From Clostridiaceae bacterium (GTDB lineage Bacteria; Bacillota; Clostridia; Lachnospirales; Lachnospiraceae), in NCBI GenBank assembly GCA_902362725.1, contig CABIXM010000036.1:1-17924 (forward strand): a stretch of DNA of 17,924 nt, given 5' to 3'. This document shows positions 13,710 through 17,924 of this stretch, piece after piece (positions within the stretch are counted from its first letter, which is position 1; each line of letters starts with the position of its first letter). The translations under genes and the position numbers were made by a program. The notes below the pieces were generated by a model. The model saw only the letters and a list, made by a program, of their open reading frames with translations. It was not told where the DNA came from and made no database searches.

Positions 13710-14567
13710 ATGGGCGAATATAAAGAAATTGCAGCGAAACTGAAAGAGGCAGATGCAATTTTAATCGGTGCGAGTAATGGATTTTCCATTTCAGAAGGAC
13801 TTCATATTTTTGCGGACAATCAGGCTTTTGAAGAGGTTTTCGGAGATTTTAAAAGAGTCTATGGGATTCGCAATATCCTTTCGGGGCTTTTTGCCGACTG
13901 GCCATCGGAAGAAGTAAAATGGGCATTTTTGAGCAGGCTGATTCATCACTATAGTATCGGGTACACGGGCAGTCCCAATATGGAGGCATTAAAAACGCTC
14001 ATCGGAGACAAGCCGTATTTCTTTGTGACCTCCAACGGAGAAAATCATTTTGAACTTGCCGGATTTTCCCCGGACTGCATCTGGGAGATTGAGGGAAGCT
14101 GGAAGGAAATGCAGTGTGAGCAGGGCTGCCATGATACCCTGTATCCCTTATTCTCTCTGATTCCGGAAATGGCGGCGTCCGAGAAGAACATGAAAATCCC
14201 ATCGGAGCTTGTTCCAAGGTGCCCGAAATGCGGCGGGACTATGATTGGACATTCGCCCCAGAGGCATAGGACGGCGGCAGACAGGGAGATACAGAGGCGG
14301 TTTCAGAATTTTGTTCAGAAGTATCATGGAAAAAAGCTGGTTGTTCTGGAACTTGGAATCGGTTGGAGAAATCAACTGATCAAGGCACCGCTTATGAATC
14401 TGGTTAAAAAAGAGCCTTATGCGTCCTATATTACCATAAACAAAGGTGAGATCTATATTCCGGATGAGATTGCGGCAAAATCCTATGGTCTCGACGGAGA
14501 CATGACAGAGATATTGGAACGGCTGAAAGAGGCTGCGGAAGAAAGAAACGAAGGATGGAGGAAATGA
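13710..14567 (+). CDS. Sirtuin-like protein, class M-related, first copy (divergent active site)
   Basis: A 285-residue SIR2-fold protein. ADAILIGASNGFSISEG (14-30) is the NAD-binding start, and C136, C140, C171 and C174 form the zinc site with IPSELVPRCPKCGG as in macrodomain-linked class M sirtuins (SirTM). VVLELGIGW (211-219) and ITINKGE (241-247) are the later nucleotide-binding strands. At the catalytic loop the usual TQNxDxLH reads TSNGENHF (107-114): the Asp is Glu and the catalytic His position is Phe. SirTM enzymes lack the deacetylase His and transfer ADP-ribose to proteins; this copy is altered further and may be inactive or have another substrate. The ATG follows AAAGGAG. It is the first gene of a tight operon and overlaps the ribosome site of the next. 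Confidence 0.85.
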   Translation: MGEYKEIAAKLKEADAILIGASNGFSISEGLHIFADNQAFEEVFGDFKRVYGIRNILSGLFADWPSEEVKWAFLSRLIHHYSIGYTGSPNMEALKTLIGDKPYFFVTSNGENHFELAGFSPDCIWEIEGSWKEMQCEQGCHDTLYPLFSLIPEMAASEKNMKIPSELVPRCPKCGGTMIGHSPQRHRTAADREIQRRFQNFVQKYHGKKLVVLELGIGWRNQLIKAPLMNLVKKEPYASYITINKGEIYIPDEIAAKSYGLDGDMTEILERLKEAAEERNEGWRK

Positions 14568-14569
14568 AA

Positions 14570-15529
14570 ATGAGCATGTATGAAAATCTGGTTATGCAGA
14601 CGCAGATGAATTATTCCAGATATTATGGAAGGTATGCCGCCGGAAAAACGCCGGTCAGATTAAGCGACAGAGAAGCACTGCCTTACGAAAAGCAGATTGA
14701 GAAATTGATCGAGAAAATAAAAGAAGCAGATTGCATTGTAGTTGGAGGAGCCTCTGGACTGTCCTCCGCGGGAGGCGGGGATTTTTACTATGAGGATACG
14801 CCGTCCTTTCGCCGTTATTTCGGGAAGTTTGCAGAAAAATATGGGTTTCAGGGAGCGTTTGCAGGCATGGGGTATCCATATAAGACCCGCGGGGAATTCT
14901 GGGCTTATCTGGCTACCTTCCTGCATACGACACAGACAGCACCTGTCCGGGAACCCTATCTGGATCTGGACGCCATTTTGCAGGGAAAAGATTTCTTTAT
15001 TCTGACTACGAATCAGGACACACAGTTTGTCAAGATTTATCCGGAGGAGAAGGTGGCACAGATTCAGGGGGATCACCGCTTTTTCCAGTGTTCCAGACAG
15101 TGCTGCGACCGGACATGGGATGCGGTAAAGCCGGTAGAAAAAATGATAGAGGCCATGGGAGATGGTACAAGCATTCCCGAAGAGTTGATTCCGCGCTGTC
15201 CGGTCTGCGGCGAGGAAGCGTTTCCGTGGGTGCGCGGTTATGGCAACTTTCTGCAGGGAAGAAAATACGATGAACAGTATCAGAAAATTTCGAAGTATAT
15301 CATGAACAACAAAGAGAAAAAGATACTCTTCCTGGAACTGGGGGTGGGGAGAATGACGCCGATGTTTATACAGGAATCTTTCTGGAATCTGACGCTGAAT
15401 CTTCCGGATGCCTATTATATTGCCGTAAATGCACAATATGATTTCCTGCCAAAAGACATAGAGGAAAAGGGAATGGTCATGAAGGGAGATATTGCAAAGG
15501 TGCTGAAAGATGCTGCGGAAAGGGTGTGA
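14570..15529 (+). CDS. Sirtuin-like protein, class M (SirTM-like) probable ADP-ribosyltransferase
   Basis: A 319-residue protein starting at the ATG eight bases after GGAGG; two nearer in-frame ATGs are poorly spaced. With the upstream ATG at 14555 as residue 1, motifs are: GGASGLSSAGGG (64-75) for NAD, TTNQDTQF (151-158) for the active site, zinc ligands C179, C183, C215 and C218 (IPEELIPRCPVCG), ELGVGRMTP (261-269) and VNAQYDF (291-297). TNxDxQF without the deacetylase His is the hallmark of class M sirtuins, which act as protein ADP-ribosyltransferases with a macrodomain eraser and lipoylated GcvH-L in cocci. No macrodomain, GcvH or lipoate ligase gene is in this window. It starts two bases after the first copy's stop and is followed four bases later by the DUF3786 gene. 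Confidence 0.87.
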   Translation: MSMYENLVMQTQMNYSRYYGRYAAGKTPVRLSDREALPYEKQIEKLIEKIKEADCIVVGGASGLSSAGGGDFYYEDTPSFRRYFGKFAEKYGFQGAFAGMGYPYKTRGEFWAYLATFLHTTQTAPVREPYLDLDAILQGKDFFILTTNQDTQFVKIYPEEKVAQIQGDHRFFQCSRQCCDRTWDAVKPVEKMIEAMGDGTSIPEELIPRCPVCGEEAFPWVRGYGNFLQGRKYDEQYQKISKYIMNNKEKKILFLELGVGRMTPMFIQESFWNLTLNLPDAYYIAVNAQYDFLPKDIEEKGMVMKGDIAKVLKDAAERV

Positions 15530-15533
15530 AAAA

Positions 15534-16181
15534 ATGGACCGCTTTTTTAAAGATACGCTTCCGCACAACAGGGCCTTTCGCGAGATGCTTCGTCCCGCAA
15601 AGGAACAGGTAAAACATCTGTCACCGGATAACATAGCCCAAAGAAGCGGAGCAATCTTTCACGAAAGGGATGGAGTATTGGAGTTGCAAAGTCTGAACCA
15701 AACGGTTCGGATTGCAGTTCCAGAATATACATTTTCGCCCAGGCTTGAGGAATGGCATCAACTGGTGATCCTTCATTATTTGGCTCTGGCAGACGGGACT
15801 GCGGTTTCTACTCAGGTCATTACGTTTGGAGGCTTAAAGGATGGGCTTATCAGAGGGACGAAGTTTGACCATGATATGGAAAAGGAACTTCAGAGATTTC
15901 TGAAAGGAAAAACACCGGATTGCATTCGGAAGATTTGCAAAGCCCTTGGGGCAGAATTTGCAGACAGCAATGCCGATCTGTGTGCAGTATTTCACTTTCT
16001 GCCAAACTATCCGGTCTGGCTGAAGATATGGTTTGCGGATGAAGAGTTTGAAGCGTCCGGGAAGCTCTATCTTAGCAGAAGCGCCGACCACTATCTGAGT
16101 ATGGAGGATGCGGTTACAGTTGGAGAAGTTCTTTTATCAAAACTGAAAATACAGGAACAGGAGCATGTGAACCTCACGTGA
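15534..16181 (+). CDS. DUF3786-domain protein
   Basis: A 215-residue soluble protein starting at an ATG four bases after the second sirtuin stop, with AAAGGG upstream; an ATG at 15510 overlaps the sirtuin and is less likely. It matches DUF3786: AQRSGAIF (35-42), ILHYLALADG (79-88), the TFGGLKDGLIRGTKF stretch (97-111), KICKALGAEF (133-142), FHFLPNYPVWLKIWFADEEFEASGKL (154-178) and LSRSADHYLSMEDAV. The family is widespread in anaerobes and has no settled function. C130, C135 and C150 are present. Its last five codons fall within a 36-base inverted repeat. Tight linkage to two sirtuins suggests it is a substrate, cofactor-binding partner or regulator of ADP-ribosylation; that is inference. Confidence 0.85.
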   Translation: MDRFFKDTLPHNRAFREMLRPAKEQVKHLSPDNIAQRSGAIFHERDGVLELQSLNQTVRIAVPEYTFSPRLEEWHQLVILHYLALADGTAVSTQVITFGGLKDGLIRGTKFDHDMEKELQRFLKGKTPDCIRKICKALGAEFADSNADLCAVFHFLPNYPVWLKIWFADEEFEASGKLYLSRSADHYLSMEDAVTVGEVLLSKLKIQEQEHVNLT

Positions 16182-16202
16182 CTTTAGTCATGTGAGGTTC
16201 AC
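16167..16202 (+). repeat. 36-base inverted repeat at the end of the sirtuin operon
   Basis: Sixteen-base arms (16167-16182 and 16187-16202) pair with one mismatch over a four-base loop TTTA. The left arm contains the last codons and stop of the DUF3786 gene. No T tract follows, so it is not a standard intrinsic terminator; it may stabilise the mRNA end or mark a rearrangement border, since homologous gene fragments start just beyond. Confidence 0.75.
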
Positions 16203-16257
16203 AAACGCCTGCCTGAATGTATTGTTATGTATTCCCTTTGGTTTCTTCCTGCCCACA

Positions 16258-16619
16258 TTATGGAAGAAATTCCGAAGTGCAAAAAGCACGTTTACGGCAG
16301 GATATGCAGAAAGCTTCCGTCCATGCACCGGGAAGCGACGACATATTCAGAATTACGGATCTGCCGTACCAGATACAGGAAAAAATATCCCGGCCCAGGG
16401 TGTCCGTACCAAACAGGAATTTCCTGTCCGGAGATTTGGAATAATTTGCCAGATCCAGAAAGGCCGGATCCTTTTGGGCGATGACGCCGGCAAAGACGCA
16501 GCCAAGCACAATCAGCAGAAGAACAAGGACGGACAGGGAAAGCCTGTTTTCTTTTTAGAAGGCGTCGCCTGCGGTTCTTCCGGGCGGATACCCACCAGGG
16601 TAAAGGGGTCTTGTGTCAT
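16258..16619 (-). pseudogene. DppC/OppC-type ABC permease, frameshifted and truncated
   Basis: The ATG at 16619 overlaps the stop of the DppB-like fragment by ATGA, as in intact operons. The first 24 codons (MTQDPFTLVGIRPEE to KKK) are followed by a one-base frame break in an A-rich run near 16545. The protein then resumes in another frame with RLSLSVLVLLLIVLGCVFAG, a first membrane helix, and KFLFGTDTLGRDIFSCIWYG, the signature loop of dipeptide/nickel permease C subunits. After WYG the match ends and unrelated codons run to a stop at 16258. The other membrane helices and the ATPase-contact loop are gone. Confidence 0.8.
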
Positions 16620-16876
16620 GCTTTGGTCACCTCCGACAGTTCATTGATTTCGTTGGCTTTCACCCGGGGATCGCTCTGCTCATTGATGATACCGCCGATG
16701 ATGTTGCAGAAAATGACGGTAATGCCGGTCATCATACAGAGAATCATCAGCATGTTGTAATCCGCGTATTTGGCAGATTCATAGGACAGGGTGCCGATAC
16801 CAGGATAGGAGAATGCCGTTTCCACGATATAGATGCCGCCCAGGATATGGGGAACAGAGAGTGCCATTGTTGTTGT
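16616..16876 (-). pseudogene. DppB/NikB-type ABC permease, C-terminal fragment
   Basis: This codes for the last 86 residues of a binding-protein-dependent permease: MALSVPHILGGIYIVETAFSYPGIGTLSYESAKYADYNMLMILCMMTG and a final membrane helix ending IIGGIINEQSDPRVKANE. The EAA-type segment and earlier helices are missing. The frame is joined in phase to a solute-binding protein fragment upstream, so a deletion fused two genes of one transporter operon. No start or promoter remains. Confidence 0.8.
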
Positions 16877-16961
16877 CTGCCACTTGGCGTATGCTTCCTT
16901 ACGTTCTGCCGGGTCGTCTGTCTGACGTGCTTCTGTCAGGTACTGGTCAATCGGAAGCCGG
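16877..16961 (-). pseudogene. Solute-binding protein fragment fused to the permease remnant
   Basis: About 25 residues (QYLTEARQTDDPAERKEAYA and a following KWQ) look like the C-terminal helix pattern of dipeptide/nickel-type extracellular solute-binding proteins, where D-P-x-x-R-K-x-x-Y is common. It precedes the permease fragment in the same frame, the usual gene order. The limit on the far side, where plus-strand nitroreductase homology begins, is approximate. Confidence 0.5.
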
Positions 16962-16967
16962 GATTCC

Positions 16968-17204
16968 GGAATTGAGGACGCGGCGATTGTGGCAACCCAT
17001 CTGATGCTGGGCGCGTACAACGCAGGCGTGGACAGCTGCTGGCTGAATAATTTTAACCCGGAGGAACTGAAAAGGGATCTGGGACTTCCGGAAGAGGAGG
17101 AAATTCTGATGCTGCTGGATCTGGGCTACGCGTCAGAAAATGCGAAGCCCCTGGTAAATCATTTTTCCAGAAAGGAACTGACGGAAACCGTGCAGTGGAG
17201 ATAA
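16968..17204 (+). pseudogene. Nitroreductase-family protein, C-terminal fragment
   Basis: From about 16971 the plus strand reads IEDAAIVATHLMLGAYNAGVDSCWLNNFNPEELKRDLGLPEEEEILMLLDLGYA, the end of FMN-dependent nitroreductases, which reduce nitro groups or quinones with NAD(P)H. Intact proteins are 165-200 residues; only the last 75 or so remain. A GTG at 16989 could open the frame but lacks a ribosome site. The N-terminal FMN-binding arginines are absent, so it cannot be active. Its stop and the stop of the convergent XRE gene lie in a 7-bp inverted repeat (17200-17206 with 17217-17223). Confidence 0.8.
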
Positions 17205-17218
17205 GCTGGCTGTAAGGC

Positions 17219-17551
17219 TTATCTTCCGTGCTCTTCTTCATGCTCCAGAAAGCTGGAAAAGGAGAGCACCATGCGCTGGTGTTCCGGATTCAAAGAATTG
17301 AAGGACGTGAAAAGCTGACGCTGATTGGCCGTCAAGTCTGCGGACGAACGGTCGAAAAACTGTGATACCGTAATATTGCAGGCGGCGCAGATTTTCTCAA
17401 TGGTTTCTACCCGTGGTTCGGTATTTTTTTCGAACATGGAAGAAAGGGTGGACAGAGAAACGCCGGACTGCTTGGACAGATGATACGTATTATAGCCGTT
17501 TCTTTTCATAAGTTCCTTGATTCTTCTGATACAGAAATTTTCGTTATACAT
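17219..17551 (-). CDS. XRE-family helix-turn-helix regulator
   Basis: A 110-residue protein. Residues 8-65 form a Cro/CI-type HTH: IRRIKELMKRNGYNTYHLSKQSGVSLSTLSSMFEKNTEPRVETIEKICAACNITVSQFF. The C-terminal 45 residues are a helical extension (LTANQRQLFTSFNSLNPEHQRMVLSFSSFLEHEEE), seen in small regulators of mobile elements and stress genes. The ATG at 17551 follows GGAG at ten bases; an upstream TTG is less likely. No partner toxin or phage gene is adjacent; downstream is the convergent nitroreductase remnant. The target is unknown. Confidence 0.9.
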   Translation of the reverse strand: MYNENFCIRRIKELMKRNGYNTYHLSKQSGVSLSTLSSMFEKNTEPRVETIEKICAACNITVSQFFDRSSADLTANQRQLFTSFNSLNPEHQRMVLSFSSFLEHEEEHGR

Positions 17552-17605
17552 AAAAGCCGCTCCGTACAAATGATGTCATGCATTGGAATACATCGTGATA
17601 GTTCT

Positions 17606-17634
17606 ATTGTATATGCGGTTTGTATAGTTCGAAA
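17606..17634 (-). promoter_or_regulatory. Promoter of the XRE gene with direct repeats
   Basis: On the minus strand TACAAT (17611-17606) is a fair -10 box with TTTCGA (17634-17629) 17 bases upstream. TATACAA occurs twice here, 13 bases apart, the second copy overlapping the -10 box. Such paired sites could bind the XRE protein itself. This is inferred. Confidence 0.4.
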
Positions 17635-17644
17635 GATTCAAAAA

Positions 17645-17864
17645 CCAATGAAATACATTTAAAATACGTAGTAATAGAGAAACGAATAACAAGATAAAAG
17701 AACCTTTGCGAATTTTACTCGTTATCGCGGCATCTACGTTCCATTATGGTCGGTGCTGAACAAGCGCCATGGCGCTTAGCACCATTAAGATCTCGTGCAA
17801 GCACGGACTTAGACTCGTTGCTCGCGTAAATAAAAAAGGGGCTGTGAAAAAACATAACCTATAA
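17645..17864. other. Gene-free stretch with structured hairpins, possible small RNA or dispersed repeat
   Basis: No credible gene. A hairpin at 17752-17783 has a GGTGCT/AGCACC outer stem, a four-base bulge GAAC, and a perfect AAGCGCC-AT-GGCGCTT inner stem. It is followed by CGTGC-AA-GCACG (17794-17805). The GC content of this block is well above its AT-rich flanks. I believe similar blocks recur between genes in Lachnospiraceae, but I cannot verify that here. Confidence 0.4.
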
Positions 17865-17909
17865 AAAAGAAGGACCAAGGATTCATAATGAATCCAAGGT
17901 CCTCTTTTT
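17865..17909. terminator. Bidirectional terminator-like hairpin
   Basis: GGACC-AA-GGATTCA (17872-17885) pairs with TGAATCC-AA-GGTCC (17889-17902) over a three-base loop, with an AA/AA internal mismatch. The flanks AAAAAGA and TCTTTTT extend the stem and give T tracts on both strands. It could end transcription from either side of the window end. The DNA before it (GGGGCTGTGAAAAAAC) resembles an insertion-sequence end, but no partner end is visible. Confidence 0.6.
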
Positions 17910-17924
17910 GTGTTAAAATTAATC

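Noticed and set aside
13710..15529. Ordinary sirtuin deacetylases
   Set aside because: Both lack the catalytic His in the TQNxDxLH position, and the zinc element and TNxDxQF loop of the second fit class M instead.
14660..15634. Minus-strand frame of 324 codons opposite the second sirtuin
   Set aside because: It is antisense to a gene with intact motifs and has no recognisable domain or ribosome site.
17831..17924. End of an IS1182-like or other insertion sequence
   Set aside because: The sequence GGGGCTGTGAAAAAAC looks like an IS end, but the window stops before any transposase or matching end can be seen.
1..17924. CRISPR arrays, tRNA, rRNA and known riboswitches
   Set aside because: No regularly spaced direct repeats, no tRNA-like cloverleaf and no rRNA or recognised riboswitch core were seen on reading both strands.

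Overview
The window reads as accessory chromosome from an anaerobic, low-to-mid-GC Firmicute, most likely a Clostridia/Lachnospiraceae-type gut bacterium. Strong AGGAGG-type ribosome sites, rubrerythrin, a ferredoxin:thioredoxin reductase-type protein, DUF134/NifX genes, DUF3786 and class M-like sirtuins all fit an anaerobe. The genus assignment is inference. No rRNA, tRNA or CRISPR array was seen.

Left part (1-4997) is mobile and defence DNA. It holds an IS91-family element (about 45-1560), an AT-rich Mrr-type nuclease/STAND ATPase gene whose last codons lie in the IS end, a frameshifted C-terminal remnant of a type III restriction/helicase protein, about 600 bp with no credible gene, and a (p)ppGpp synthetase cut off before its catalytic core.

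Middle part (4994-9577, minus strand) is a thiol/oxygen-stress module. One apparent operon runs FTR-type reductase, broken 4Fe-4S membrane protein, thioredoxin, CoA-disulfide reductase-rhodanese, truncated RelQ. Upstream lie rubrerythrin, a Crp/Fnr regulator, a truncated NifX-domain gene and DUF134. Two nearly identical palindromes, TGTGA-N5-TCACA, sit upstream of the FTR gene and of rubrerythrin. The regulator carries an R-E-x-V-x-R recognition helix like that of Crp, so a small local regulon is likely.

Right part: a frameshifted TauE/SafE-cupredoxin remnant (9647-10277); a divergent AraC regulator/MFS transporter pair (10489-12697); and a TetR-type regulator divergent from a tight three-gene operon (13710-16181) of two different sirtuin-like proteins resembling the macrodomain-linked class M and a DUF3786 protein. 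That operon is the best candidate for an undescribed system. It is followed by fragments of a DppB/DppC-type ABC transporter, a solute-binding protein and a nitroreductase, then an XRE regulator and a gene-free, hairpin-rich end.

A recurring theme is gene decay: at least eight genes are truncated, internally deleted or frameshifted, mostly at the borders between modules.
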